Made by a program: the position numbers and the translations under genes. A stretch of DNA of 64,000 nucleotides from Chryseobacterium potabilaquae (lineage in GTDB: Bacteria > Bacteroidota > Bacteroidia > Flavobacteriales > Weeksellaceae): assembly GCF_902728265.1 (NCBI RefSeq), contig NZ_CACVBR010000011.1:29289-93288 (forward strand). Reading direction: 5' to 3'. A model generated the notes under the pieces. That model made no database searches. It was not told the DNA's origin and saw only the letters and a program-made list of their open reading frames with translations. Below, one piece after another: positions 28,266-37,513 of this stretch (its first letter is position 1; the number at the start of each line of letters is the position of its first letter).

Positions 28266-29210
28266 CTAAGCTAAAATTCTTTTTACGGCTTCTTTTACAG
28301 CTGTAGAATCGATTTTATATTTTTTCATTAATTCTGCAGGGGTTGCTGATTCTCCGAAAGTATCATTCACGGCTACAAATTCTTGTCTTGTTGGGTATCT
28401 TCTCGCTAACATTCCTGCTATAGACTCACCTAAGCCACCAAGATAGTTGTGTTCTTCTGCAGTTACAATTTTCCCTGTTTTTTTAACAGATTTTAGGATG
28501 ATTTCTTCATCCAAAGGTTTGATTGTATGTATATTGATTACTTCGCAAGAAATGCCTTCCTTTTCAAGTTCATCAGCAGCAACTAAAGATTCCCATACCA
28601 GATGGCCGGTAGCAACAATCGTTACATCAGTACCTTCTTGAAGCATAATTCCTTTACCGATTTCAAAAGGCATATCTTCAGGCATAAATACAGGAACAGT
28701 CGGTCTACCAAATCTTAAATATACAGGACCTTCATGATCAGCAATAGCAATGGTGGCCGCTTTAGTTTGGTTGTAATCGCATGGATTGATTACTGTCATA
28801 CCTGGAAGCATTTTCATCATACCAATGTCTTCTAAAACTTGGTGGGTAGCTCCATCTTCTCCTAATGTAAGACCTGCATGAGAAGCGCATATCTTTACAT
28901 TTTTCCCAGAATAAGCAATAGATTGACGAATTTGATCATACACTCTTGATGTAGAGAAGTTGGCGAAAGTTCCGGTAAAAGGAATTTTACCTGTGATACT
29001 AAGTCCAGCAGCAAGTCCCATCATGTTTGCTTCTGCAATTCCAACCTGGAAAAATCTTTCCGGTGCTTTTTCAATGAATTTTTCCATTTTTAAAGAACCA
29101 ATAAGGTCAGCGCAAAGGGCAACTACATTTGGGTTCTTATCGGCAAGTTCTGCTAATCCGGCTCCGAATCCCGAACGAGTATCTTTTTTTTCTGTATATG
29201 TAAATTTCAT
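28266..29210 (-). CDS. Transketolase, C-terminal subunit (split enzyme)
   Basis: A 314-residue protein matching the pyrimidine-binding and C-terminal domains of transketolase. It contains [16 protein letters not shown] and a C-terminal transketolase domain ([28 protein letters not shown]). It has the family's catalytic-support Glu (GIAEANMMG segment) for thiamine diphosphate. With the product of the gene 93 bases upstream, it forms the complete enzyme that moves two-carbon units between pentose, heptulose and triose phosphates. Two-gene transketolases are common in Bacteroidetes and archaea. It has the ordinary length for this half. Confidence 0.94.
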   Translation of the reverse strand: MKFTYTEKKDTRSGFGAGLAELADKNPNVVALCADLIGSLKMEKFIEKAPERFFQVGIAEANMMGLAAGLSITGKIPFTGTFANFSTSRVYDQIRQSIAYSGKNVKICASHAGLTLGEDGATHQVLEDIGMMKMLPGMTVINPCDYNQTKAATIAIADHEGPVYLRFGRPTVPVFMPEDMPFEIGKGIMLQEGTDVTIVATGHLVWESLVAADELEKEGISCEVINIHTIKPLDEEIILKSVKKTGKIVTAEEHNYLGGLGESIAGMLARRYPTRQEFVAVNDTFGESATPAELMKKYKIDSTAVKEAVKRILA

Positions 29211-29303
29211 TTTTTACTAAATTTTTTTGATAACTGAAATGTGATATTCTCATTATGCAAGGTTTGGACAAAGCATTAAAAAGATATCAGGTGTTATTGA
29301 TTA

Positions 29304-30155
29304 TTAATAGTCAGCAGGTGCTTCTAAATACAGTTGTTTGAAAGCGGAATCCAATTGATCGTCATTCGGCGCTTTACCATGCCATGCATGAGAACCCATC
29401 ATATAATCTACACCGTATCCCATCTCAGTATGAAGAATAATAGCAACAGGTTTACCTTTTCCGGTTTCAGTTTTTGCTTTTTCAAGAATAGCTATTACTG
29501 CCTCAAGATCATTTCCATTTTTTTCTTCTAAAACGATCCACCCGAATGCTTCAAGTTTAGCATGAAGATTTCCTAGGCTGAGTACATCCTCTGTATCTCC
29601 ATCGATTTGACGCCCATTATAATCAATTGTAGAAATAATATTATCTACTTTTTTGGCAGCTGCAAACATAAGAGCTTCCCAAACTTGTCCTTCTTGTAAT
29701 TCCCCATCTCCATGAAGAGAATATACAAGTGAGCTATCTCCATCTAGTTTTTTACCTAAAGCAGTTCCAAGGGCTACTGAAAGTCCTTGTCCAAGAGATC
29801 CGGATGCTATACGTATACCAGGTAATCCTTCGTGAGTAGTAGGATGACCCTGTAGTCTTGAATCTAATTTTCTGAAAGTTCTTAATTCATCTACCGGAAA
29901 AAAATCAAATCTCGCTAAAGTGGAATAATAAACCGGAGAGATATGTCCGTTGGAAAGATAAAAATGATCTTCGTTTTTACCCTCCATAGTAAACGGAAGA
30001 TTGTAATTCATTACTTTTCCATAAAGTGCAGTAAAGAATTCTGTACAACCAAGACTTCCTCCAGGGTGACCGGAGTTTACAGCATGAACCATTCTCAAAA
30101 TGTCTCTTCTGATTTGTGTAGTAAGAGATTTTAACTCTTCAATACTTTTACTCAT
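29304..30155 (-). CDS. Transketolase, N-terminal subunit (split enzyme)
   Basis: A 283-residue protein that binds thiamine diphosphate. It contains GHPGGSLG near residues 29-36, SNGHISPVYYS, ASGSLGQGLSVA near 118-128, and the metal and cofactor motif GDGELQEGQVWEA at 149-161. It matches the N-terminal half of transketolase and precedes the gene for the C-terminal half in the same operon. Function is in the non-oxidative pentose phosphate pathway in the cytosol. A weak -7-like box TAAATTCG lies upstream on the minus strand. Confidence 0.94.
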   Translation of the reverse strand: MSKSIEELKSLTTQIRRDILRMVHAVNSGHPGGSLGCTEFFTALYGKVMNYNLPFTMEGKNEDHFYLSNGHISPVYYSTLARFDFFPVDELRTFRKLDSRLQGHPTTHEGLPGIRIASGSLGQGLSVALGTALGKKLDGDSSLVYSLHGDGELQEGQVWEALMFAAAKKVDNIISTIDYNGRQIDGDTEDVLSLGNLHAKLEAFGWIVLEEKNGNDLEAVIAILEKAKTETGKGKPVAIILHTEMGYGVDYMMGSHAWHGKAPNDDQLDSAFKQLYLEAPADY

Positions 30156-30212
30156 TATATACGATTTATTTGCACGCGAATTTACGATTTTTTAATGGCT
30201 TATGAAAATGAG

Positions 30213-30239
30213 AAAATCTGGACCTAAAATCCAGATTTT
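30213..30239 (-). terminator. Terminator after the symporter gene
   Basis: A perfect 10-base stem (AAAATCTGGA / TCCAGATTTT, 7-base loop) lies 34 bases after the symporter stop codon on the minus strand. Only a short T-run follows. Confidence 0.65.
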
Positions 30240-30272
30240 AAAGTATTTTAATAAAATTATTACAAAGCTTAA

Positions 30273-31712
30273 TTATTTTCTTTTGATGAGCCAAAGTCCT
30301 ACGAAAGTTAAAAAACCATTGATGATTAATAACTCCAAACCTATTTTAAATTCTCCAGATATATGTTCTTGATATTTATCTATTAGAAAAGAAATTATGG
30401 GAGCGGCAACGCAAACATAAGGGACCAATTTATCATTAACTTTATGTTTTGTCAGAATCCCAAAGGCAAATAGACCTAACAGCGGACCGTAGGTAAAACC
30501 TGCTAATTTAAGAATGAGTCCAATCATAGAGTTATCATTAATTATTTTAAAAATAACGACCATAATCAAAAACGAAATGGCAACTCCTAAATGAATTTTT
30601 TTTCTGAATCTTTCTTTTTTTGTATCATCCCAATCTTTTTTTTCTTTCATCCCAAAAATATCAATACACAATGAAGAGGTGAGTGCTGTCATTGCGCCAT
30701 CCGCACTTGGGAATAAAGCTGAAATTAGTGCAATAATAAATATGATGGAAATAATAGGAGGCATGTGATTTAATGCAATATCCGGAAAAAGTTGGTCTCC
30801 GGAACTTATTACATTTTCCTGAGCTCCATACAGATGTAATAACCCTCCCATATAAAGAAATAGGGAAATAACCCCAAGTAAAATAAATCCCAACGTCACC
30901 ATATTTTTTTGTGAATCTTTTAGCTTTGTTACGGATAAGCTTTTTTGCATCATTTCCTGATCAATTCCGGTCATAGTTATGGTGATAAATGCTCCAGCTA
31001 AAATCTGTTTAATAAAAAAGCTTTTATTATTGGGATCAAAATCGAAGACTTTTGTATACCCTTTTTCATGCATGGCAGCCAAGCTATCTCCAAAGTTTAA
31101 ACCAAGATGATGGAGCATATATATAGTGCAAATAATTAAACCTAAAAGCATACATGATGTTTGTAAGGTGTCTGTCCATACAATTGTCTTTACACCCCCT
31201 TCATAAGTGTAGAGAATGATCATTATTAAAATAATTAATGTAGTTACAATAAAGGGGACTCCTAAACTATCTAAAATAGAAATCTGTAAAATGTTAACAA
31301 CAAGGTATAATCTCGCTGTTGCTCCTACAAGCCTTGAAACAATAAAAATCCATGCTCCGGATTTATAGGATAGCTGGCCCATCCTTTTTTGGAGGTAACC
31401 ATAAATGGAGGTTAATTTTAATCGGTAATATAAAGGTAACAGAACATAGGCGATAGTCACATATCCGATAAGATAGCCTAAGGTAATCTGTAAATAACCA
31501 AATTTATCATTTTCTACAGCACCAGGAACACTTACAAATGTAACACCTGAAAGAGAAGTTCCAATCATACCAAAAGCAACAAGCATCCAGTTACTTTTAC
31601 GATTCCCAATGAAAAAACTTTCATTATCACTTCCTTTTCCTGTCCGGTAAGCTACCCAAAGTAGTAATGCAAAATAAATGATAATAATAGATAGTAGTAT
31701 AACTGGAGACAT
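30273..31712 (-). CDS. Sodium:solute symporter (SSS family)
   Basis: A 479-residue membrane protein with about 13 hydrophobic spans, starting MSPVILLSIIIIYFALL. The SSS signature is present: SGVTFVSVPGAV near residue 55, IVSRLVGATARLYLV near 122-136, and GIDQEMMQKSLSVT near 248-261. Substrate cannot be read from the sequence; relatives carry sugars, amino acids, proline, pantothenate or sialic acid with sodium. The gene stands alone with its own promoter and terminator, and no catabolic gene beside it hints at the substrate. Confidence 0.9.
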   Translation of the reverse strand: MSPVILLSIIIIYFALLLWVAYRTGKGSDNESFFIGNRKSNWMLVAFGMIGTSLSGVTFVSVPGAVENDKFGYLQITLGYLIGYVTIAYVLLPLYYRLKLTSIYGYLQKRMGQLSYKSGAWIFIVSRLVGATARLYLVVNILQISILDSLGVPFIVTTLIILIMIILYTYEGGVKTIVWTDTLQTSCMLLGLIICTIYMLHHLGLNFGDSLAAMHEKGYTKVFDFDPNNKSFFIKQILAGAFITITMTGIDQEMMQKSLSVTKLKDSQKNMVTLGFILLGVISLFLYMGGLLHLYGAQENVISSGDQLFPDIALNHMPPIISIIFIIALISALFPSADGAMTALTSSLCIDIFGMKEKKDWDDTKKERFRKKIHLGVAISFLIMVVIFKIINDNSMIGLILKLAGFTYGPLLGLFAFGILTKHKVNDKLVPYVCVAAPIISFLIDKYQEHISGEFKIGLELLIINGFLTFVGLWLIKRK

Positions 31713-31737
31713 ATATTTTATTATGATTAAAATTTTA

Positions 31738-31745
31738 CAAATATA
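31738..31745 (-). promoter_or_regulatory. Promoter -7 box of the symporter gene
   Basis: Exact TATATTTG on the minus strand, 25 bases before the ATG at 31712. Confidence 0.6.
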
Positions 31746-32150
31746 GTTTTTTTCTGTTCTGCTGAAAAAGAAAACAAAAAGTTGTTAAATCTAGGGTTAC
31801 TTATGATACGAGGAGGAGATAGAGGCTTATATTTTTTCGTAATTTATTTTATATTTATTGAATTTATTCTATTCATTGTGAGTGGTTTTGTCTCCTATTA
31901 TGAGTGTGATTTAAGGAGAGTTTTATAATCTTTGGGGGGTGAAAACTTACATTATATGTTATTTTACCTAAATAGTAATTCTATCTACCACTATTTCAGA
32001 GGAGTATAGATTTTGTATATTCCATTTCTAAAAAAATGATACTTTTAATATTAGGATATATTGCTATAACCCTCATTGGAATATGAGTGTAATATTTTAA
32101 TTATAAGTTATTTATATGATTACTTTGTAGGCTTGGAGTGTATTGTGATG
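31746..32150. other. Intergenic stretch without a recognisable gene
   Basis: About 400 AT-rich bases between the symporter promoter and the end of the GNAT gene. Both strands were read for open frames, RNA-like stems and repeats. No convincing gene, hairpin or repeat was seen. Confidence 0.6.
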
Positions 32151-32435
32151 CTAGATCAATACATCCTGTAAATCTTTATTTTTTTGAAAGCTAGCTTTTG
32201 CAAAAGGGCAAAGAGGAATAATTTTTTTAGCATGTTTTCTTGCAAATTCTACCGCGGCTATAAGCATTTCCTTTCCAACCCCTCTTCCGTTATATACTTC
32301 TTCAACGTCCGTATGGTCTATAATGAATCTTTCATCTCCTGCCCAAGTGTACGTCATTTGCCCTGCACGGTTGCCATCTATAAATGCCTCAAAACTTCCA
32401 TGTTTATTATCGTCGTGTTGTTGTATTTCAATCAT
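32151..32435 (-). CDS. Small GNAT-type N-acetyltransferase (YjdJ-like)
   Basis: A 94-residue single-domain protein of the short GNAT group. It has the acetyl-CoA-binding segment GRGVGKEMLIAAVEFAR (residues about 48-64) and the family's ending PLCPFAKASFQKN near 73-85. Substrates of this small group are not established. It is the last gene of the pirin operon and starts one base after the OsmC-family gene ends. Confidence 0.85.
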   Translation of the reverse strand: MIEIQQHDDNKHGSFEAFIDGNRAGQMTYTWAGDERFIIDHTDVEEVYNGRGVGKEMLIAAVEFARKHAKKIIPLCPFAKASFQKNKDLQDVLI

Positions 32436-32436
32436 T

Positions 32437-32832
32437 TTATGATAATTTGGTTTCTATTTCAATTTCGTTAATTAATATTTTATGAACCGGGCAGGCATCT
32501 GCAATGCTGCGAAGTCTTTTCATTTGTTCCTCATCTACATGACCCTCAAAACTAATGTCTCTTTTAAAAATAGCTTTTTTTGTCAAAGGAAAATTTTCCA
32601 GTTCTACTTCTACGTGTATGTTATCAATATCCCATTCTTTGCGATCTATATACATTCTTAAGGTTGCTGCTGTACAGCTAGCTAAAGACGTAGCTAGTAT
32701 TTCAAATGGATTAAACCCCTTATTTTGACCACCCTTGTCTATAGGTTCATCTGTGATAAGATGATTATCTCCTGCTACAACCTCTGTATAATATTTTGTT
32801 TTACCTAAGGTTGCTTTTACTGTTATTGCCAT
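32437..32832 (-). CDS. OsmC/Ohr family peroxide-reducing protein
   Basis: A 131-residue OsmC-type protein. Family members reduce organic hydroperoxides with two cysteines. Both are present: Cys53 in SLASCTAATL and Cys114 in DACPVHKIL. The N-terminal NPFEILATSLASC segment is the family hallmark. The substrate and thiol donor are not known. It sits in an operon with two pirins and an FMN reductase, a context that points to oxidative or electrophile stress. Confidence 0.9.
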   Translation of the reverse strand: MAITVKATLGKTKYYTEVVAGDNHLITDEPIDKGGQNKGFNPFEILATSLASCTAATLRMYIDRKEWDIDNIHVEVELENFPLTKKAIFKRDISFEGHVDEEQMKRLRSIADACPVHKILINEIEIETKLS

Positions 32833-32863
32833 GGTTAATTATTAGAAATATAACATTAGATTT

Positions 32864-33397
32864 TTAGTTCTTAATTTGATTTTTAAAACTTTCGAGTTTC
32901 TGCTTTACTTCATTTAGCATTTCAGGATTAATAATACCGCTTTCAAAATCAAAATTTTCGTAAAATTTTGGAAGAGAAAAGGTTTCTTTAATATCTGCTC
33001 CAAATTGTGGAAAAAAAGTTTTTGCGGTATTCATGACATTTCCTCCCCCATATCCTCCAGGAGATGTCGTCATCAAAAACATAGGTTTATTTTGAAATAC
33101 TTTTACATTAATTCTAGAAGCCCAATCAAATATGTTTTTGAATGCTGCACTATATGACCTATTATGCTCTGCCAAAGAACAAATTATAATATCACAATCT
33201 TCAATAACTTTTAAAAAATGATGAGCTTCATCAGGGAATCCTTTTTTCTCAAGATCTACAGAAAAAACAGGCATGGTAAAATCATTGAGATCAATTAAAT
33301 TAATTTCTTCAGTTTGAAAATCTTTTAAAACAAATTTTACAAGCTCTCTATTGATTGATGTGGAAGATGTACTTCCGGCGAAGGCTAATATTTTCAT
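32864..33397 (-). CDS. NAD(P)H-dependent FMN reductase-like flavoprotein
   Basis: A 177-residue flavodoxin-fold protein. It has the phosphate-binding AFAGSTSSTSINRELV near residues 5-20, the CSLAEHNRSYSAAFKNIFDWASR segment near 75-95 and TTSPGGYGGGNVM near 110-122, all typical of the NADPH-dependent FMN reductase family (azoreductase, quinone and chromate reductases). It is the third gene of the pirin operon, between the second pirin and the OsmC gene. The physiological acceptor is unknown. Confidence 0.88.
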   Translation of the reverse strand: MKILAFAGSTSSTSINRELVKFVLKDFQTEEINLIDLNDFTMPVFSVDLEKKGFPDEAHHFLKVIEDCDIIICSLAEHNRSYSAAFKNIFDWASRINVKVFQNKPMFLMTTSPGGYGGGNVMNTAKTFFPQFGADIKETFSLPKFYENFDFESGIINPEMLNEVKQKLESFKNQIKN

Positions 33398-33424
33398 AGT
33401 TTGTTTTTGTGTGTGAGTGTCCTG

Positions 33425-34327
33425 TTATATTTTCCTGTTTAAAATAGCTTTAGGAAGTGGGACATATTCCTTTTCATCGCCGGGAACCAATGGGAATGCA
33501 TGGTGATTCTGATCATTCCAGTTTACTTTTGCTTGCTCAATTAATTCTTTATCCGAATTGACAAAATTCCAAAAAATAAAACGTTCCTCTTCAAGGGGTT
33601 CTCCTCCAAAAAGATACACAGTGCCATTTTCGCTCATATCAAACTCACAAAGTTTTGTGTCTTTGGCAATCATTAATTGCTTTGATCCATAAGAATTCCC
33701 TTCGGTTGAAACCGTTCCATCCAGAACATACATGGCAGCTTCTCCATATAGATCTTTTCCTATACTTATTTTTTTTGCTTCTTTAGTCTTGATTTCGATA
33801 AAAAATAGTTGACTATGAACCGGAACTGGAGATTTTTTTCCGAAAGCTTCTCCTGCAATTAATTTATATTGAACTCCATCTTCTTCCCAAATGGGAATTT
33901 CGTTGGCTTCAATATGATGAAATGTGGGTTCGCTTTGTTCGAGGTGTTTGGGTAAACCTACCCAAATTTGAAAGCCATGTAGTCTTTTATCACTATGTCT
34001 TAGATGTTCGGGAGTTCTTTCCGAGTGTACTACACCTTTTCCCGCAGTCATCCAGTTTACTGCTCCTGGTTGAATCTCGATAGCACTTCCAATACTATCC
34101 CTATGAAATATAGAGCCCTCAAGCAAATAGGTGAGAGTAGATAAACCAATATGAGGATGAGGTGGAACATCGAGATTTTGATAATCTTTTAATTCGGATG
34201 GTCCCATGTGATCGATAAAGACGAACGGGCCAACTGCTCTTTTTTCGCGAAAAGGTAAGAGTCTTCCTACTAGGAAATTCCCTATATCTGCTGCTTTTTC
34301 TTCAATGATAAGTCCGATGTTTGACAT
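33425..34327 (-). CDS. Pirin family cupin protein (second copy)
   Basis: A 300-residue bicupin. The N-terminal pirin domain has GPFVFIDHMGP near residues 30-40, PHPHIGLSTLTYLLEGS near 56-72 (metal ligands His57, His59 probable) and NWMTAGKGVVHSERTP near 91-106, containing the further His and Glu. The C-terminal cupin carries PLEEERFIFWNFV near 255-267. Pirins bind iron and some act as quercetin dioxygenases or redox sensors. This copy differs clearly from the 291-residue one upstream, so they are not recent duplicates. Confidence 0.9.
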   Translation of the reverse strand: MSNIGLIIEEKAADIGNFLVGRLLPFREKRAVGPFVFIDHMGPSELKDYQNLDVPPHPHIGLSTLTYLLEGSIFHRDSIGSAIEIQPGAVNWMTAGKGVVHSERTPEHLRHSDKRLHGFQIWVGLPKHLEQSEPTFHHIEANEIPIWEEDGVQYKLIAGEAFGKKSPVPVHSQLFFIEIKTKEAKKISIGKDLYGEAAMYVLDGTVSTEGNSYGSKQLMIAKDTKLCEFDMSENGTVYLFGGEPLEEERFIFWNFVNSDKELIEQAKVNWNDQNHHAFPLVPGDEKEYVPLPKAILNRKI

Positions 34328-34476
34328 ATAAGATTAAAATGGTTTTTCAATTTTGTTTAAGCTAATGTAATTAATTCTTCTGTTTTTATTGAATTTATAC
34401 ATTAAATTTTGAGGTGTTTGTTATAACTTTATTATATAAAAGTAAGAAAAAAGAATCAATGAAGGTTGAATCAGGA

Positions 34477-35352
34477 TTAGTCTGCTAAATATCCAAATCG
34501 TCCTATATTGAAATCTTCAAATGCCTGCATGATTTCTTCTTTAGAATTCATAACAAAAGGGCCATGTGCATAGATAGGTTCTTCTAAAGGTTGGCCGCTG
34601 ATTATTAGAATAATAGAATCTTCACTTGCTTCAATGTGGAATATTTCGCCTTCATTCTTAAATAAAGCAAAATAATCTTCTTGACATTTTTCTTGTCCAT
34701 TAATCATAATTTCTCCTTCAATAACTAATGCTCCAGTATTAAAATAAGCAGGAAAATTAAACTCAACACGTCCTCCTTTTTTTAATTTTACGTTCATTAC
34801 ATGAACAGGACTCAAAGTAAAAGCAGGTCCCTTTTGACCTTTATATTCTCCTGCAATAATATCAATAGTTCCAATGTCCTCGATAGCAATCTTTTTCATG
34901 TCATAATTTTTGATCGCCTGATATTTTGGACAACTCATTTTATATACGGAGGGAAGATTGACCCAAAGTTGAACCATTTGAAATACTCCACCTTCTTTAG
35001 CCCACTCAGCTTCATGATGTTCTTTGTGTAGAATCCCTTTTGCTGCGGTCATCCATTGTGCATCCCCTTCATCAATAATACCGCCACCACCTGTACTGTC
35101 AGTATGTTGAATCTTTCCTTTATAGGCTATGGTTACAGTTTCAAAACCTCTATGAGGATGAGCACCAATGCCTCGTGGTCTATGAGTGCCATTAAAATGA
35201 AATTTTGAATGGTAATCAAGCAGAATAAATGGATCCATTCTTTTCATATCCATTTCTTGTATACTGGGGATGAAATTATGAACCCTAAAGCCGTCTCCTA
35301 CAAAATGGGCAGCTGGGGGAGATACAATGGTTTCTACTTGTTTAGTTTCCAT
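34477..35352 (-). CDS. Pirin family cupin protein (first copy, YhhW-like)
   Basis: A 291-residue bicupin at the head of a five-gene minus-strand operon. Metal-binding motifs: PFILLDYHSKF near residues 41-51, GAHPHRGFETVTIAYKG near 62-78, and QWMTAAKGILHKEHHE near 98-113. The C-terminal domain ends with SGQPLEEPIYAHGPFVMNS near 252-270, as in YhhW-type pirins, some of which have quercetinase activity. It has an exact -7 box 23 bases before its ATG. A 149-base gap separates it from the second pirin. Confidence 0.9.
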   Translation of the reverse strand: METKQVETIVSPPAAHFVGDGFRVHNFIPSIQEMDMKRMDPFILLDYHSKFHFNGTHRPRGIGAHPHRGFETVTIAYKGKIQHTDSTGGGGIIDEGDAQWMTAAKGILHKEHHEAEWAKEGGVFQMVQLWVNLPSVYKMSCPKYQAIKNYDMKKIAIEDIGTIDIIAGEYKGQKGPAFTLSPVHVMNVKLKKGGRVEFNFPAYFNTGALVIEGEIMINGQEKCQEDYFALFKNEGEIFHIEASEDSIILIISGQPLEEPIYAHGPFVMNSKEEIMQAFEDFNIGRFGYLAD

Positions 35353-35374
35353 AATAGATTGAAATTTATTATAA

Positions 35375-35382
35375 CAAAATTA
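35375..35382 (-). promoter_or_regulatory. Promoter -7 box of the pirin/FMN reductase/OsmC/GNAT operon
   Basis: Exact TAATTTTG on the minus strand, 22 bases before the first pirin start. Confidence 0.6.
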
Positions 35383-35578
35383 CTAGAGTTAAAAGTAGAA
35401 TACATTGATGTGTGGTAAGTAGTTAAGGAAAATGATAATAAAAGTCCTGTACTATAAGTATTACATTGATTATTTTTAATTAAATTTATTAAAACTGATA
35501 ATGTATGCAGCTCATGTTATTTATAGCTGATTACGGTTTGTCAATAATTGTTTGACCTAAAAAATAAAATTATTAATT

Positions 35579-35986
35579 ATGAGAAAGTATTATTTCATTT
35601 TTGTATGCTTGATTTTATCTACAATTTTGCTTAATTGTTCAAGTAGTGGTGATAACGATAGTATTGAAAATGTTGTTACAGAACAATTAAGTATTCAAAG
35701 TAGACTTATTGGAAAATGGTATACGGATTCGAATGAACCTGATATTGTTTATTTTAGATCTGATGGTCGGGTAGAAATGACTTACCTTAAGTTTGGCAAT
35801 AATAATGAGGATATTATAGATATGGGTACATAGTCTGTTTCTGATAATTTTATTAAAATCCATTGGGATGAAGCAGATCCTGGTCTTGAAAATTGGTCCG
35901 CTGAAATATTAACTCTTACAAGTTCGAAACTGATATGGAAAGAGTGGGTTGATGGACACTATTCTAATTACAGTTTTCATAGATAA
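35579..35986 (+). pseudogene. Lipocalin-like lipoprotein gene interrupted by one amber codon
   Basis: The frame starts with a lipoprotein signal peptide (lipobox LLNC, Cys20) and runs 84 codons to TAG at 35831-35833. The same frame then continues for 50 good codons to TAA at 35984. The continuation (SVSDNFIKIHW, ENWSAEILTL, LIWKEWVDG) is what the second half of a lipocalin-like lipoprotein should look like, after the first half LIGKWYTD and VYFRSDGRVEMTY. One G-to-A change from TGG (Trp) would explain it, since GT-W-SVSDN fits the strand pattern, but the original codon is inferred. Options are a real recent pseudogene, a sequencing error or amber read-through. Function of intact relatives is unknown. 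Confidence 0.8.
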
Positions 35987-36009
35987 TGTATGGATTTATC
36001 TACATCCAT

Positions 36010-37413
36010 TTAATTTTCCTTTGACTTCATGTTTTTTCCATCAGAGATATGAAGTCTTCTAAATACAAAACCCGATAAAATAGTAAGAAATCCCACTGTA
36101 AGAAAAGTGTATCTGAATGCGTTGTGTATTTCGCCCTTTATTATATCGGTTGTTTCAAATATTTTTAAAACAATTAATCCAAAAGCAATTCCAAATCCAA
36201 TGGCAAGTTGTTGGTTGACTGATAATAAAGAATTTCCACTACTGGTCTGGAAATTTCTTAAATCAGCGATAGAAATGGTGTTCATGGAAGTAAATTGGAT
36301 AGAATTGAAAAAGCCAAGTATTGAAATAATGGGAATAAACCAATATAACGAAGTATGAATAGTGGGAATGGCTAAAAGGCAAATGAGGATACCTATGATA
36401 AAAGTGTTAAGCATTAATGTTTGTCTGTATCCAAATCTATTTAAAATTTTTATTACGTAAGATTTCCCAAACATTGCCGTAAGAGCCATAGGAGCAATGA
36501 TCCAACCCGAAGTCACTGCAGATTGTTTGTAAGCGATCTGGATCATAAGAGGCAGTAATAAAGGTACAGAGCTTATTCCTATCCGGGTAGCTAAATTTCC
36601 CATAATTCCTACTCTAAAAGTTCTTACCTGAAAAAGATTTAAAGGAAATAAAGGGCTTTCGTCTTTTTTGGCGTGTCTATAATAGTAAAAGAGAAATAAA
36701 AATCCTAAAATAAATACAAGAAGTACAGGCGTGATGTTTTGTAGATCTCCAAAAAGTTCCAGAGAAATAGAAAGAAGAAGAGATGCTGCGGCAAAAATTA
36801 AAAAACCTTTTAGATCAAAATCAACCTCGTTGGATTTGTAATTGGGCATAAACTTTAGTCCTAAAATGATTCCTAAAATCCCAATAGGTATATTAATTAA
36901 GAAGATCCAGTGCCAAGAAAGATAATCTACCATATATCCTCCAATGAGAGGTCCTAAAACCGGCCCTATAAGTGCTGGAATAATGGCGAAATTCATAGCT
37001 TTTAATAGTTCATTTTTATCAAATGTTTTGATTAAAGCTAGTTTCCCAACAGGTGTCATTAAGCTACCACCCACTCCTTGAATAATTCGGGAAATGACCA
37101 GATGGGTGAGATTCTGTGAAAGAGCACAAAATAAAGATCCTAAGCTGAAAAGAACCAAAGAGAAAATGAAAATGTTTTTTGTTCCGAACCGATCTGCTAA
37201 AAATCCACTTGCAGGCATGAAAACGGCTAATGTTAACACGTAGCTTATGATGGCATTTTGCATGTTAAGAGGAGATTCTTGTAGGTCTTTTGCAATGGAA
37301 GGTAAGGACGTATTTAAAATAGTGGAATCCAGCATTTGCATGAAAATTGCGGTGGCAAGAATCAAGGGGAGGATTTTTTTAATAGAATGAGGTTGTGAAA
37401 TAATTTCTGACAT
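36010..37413 (-). CDS. MFS drug/multidrug exporter, DHA2 (EmrB/QacA-like)
   Basis: A 467-residue transporter with 13-14 hydrophobic spans, ATG start at 37413 (a TTG seven codons earlier is less likely). Motifs of the DHA2 group are visible: MLDSTILNTSLPSIAKDL near the first span, GFLADRFGTKNIF (motif A) near residue 75, and GPVLGPLIGGYMVDYLSWHWIFLINIPIG near 150-178 (motif C region and WxWIFxINxPxG). Such proteins export toxic compounds with protons. No MarR or TetR regulator or membrane-fusion partner is adjacent. A terminator for the preceding gene lies just upstream. Confidence 0.9.
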   Translation of the reverse strand: MSEIISQPHSIKKILPLILATAIFMQMLDSTILNTSLPSIAKDLQESPLNMQNAIISYVLTLAVFMPASGFLADRFGTKNIFIFSLVLFSLGSLFCALSQNLTHLVISRIIQGVGGSLMTPVGKLALIKTFDKNELLKAMNFAIIPALIGPVLGPLIGGYMVDYLSWHWIFLINIPIGILGIILGLKFMPNYKSNEVDFDLKGFLIFAAASLLLSISLELFGDLQNITPVLLVFILGFLFLFYYYRHAKKDESPLFPLNLFQVRTFRVGIMGNLATRIGISSVPLLLPLMIQIAYKQSAVTSGWIIAPMALTAMFGKSYVIKILNRFGYRQTLMLNTFIIGILICLLAIPTIHTSLYWFIPIISILGFFNSIQFTSMNTISIADLRNFQTSSGNSLLSVNQQLAIGFGIAFGLIVLKIFETTDIIKGEIHNAFRYTFLTVGFLTILSGFVFRRLHISDGKNMKSKEN

Positions 37414-37478
37414 GGGATAGACTGAAAATTTCAAATTTTTTCCAACTTACTTTCCGTAGAAGACACTATATAAAATTA

Positions 37479-37510
37479 AAAAAGTCTTGTGACATTTCAC
37501 AAGACTTTTT
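37479..37510 (-). terminator. Terminator of the 270-residue secreted-protein gene
   Basis: A perfect 14-base stem (AAAAAGTCTTGTGA / TCACAAGACTTTTT, 4-base loop) begins 4 bases after the stop codon on the minus strand and ends in a T-run. Confidence 0.9.
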
Positions 37511-37513
37511 AAT

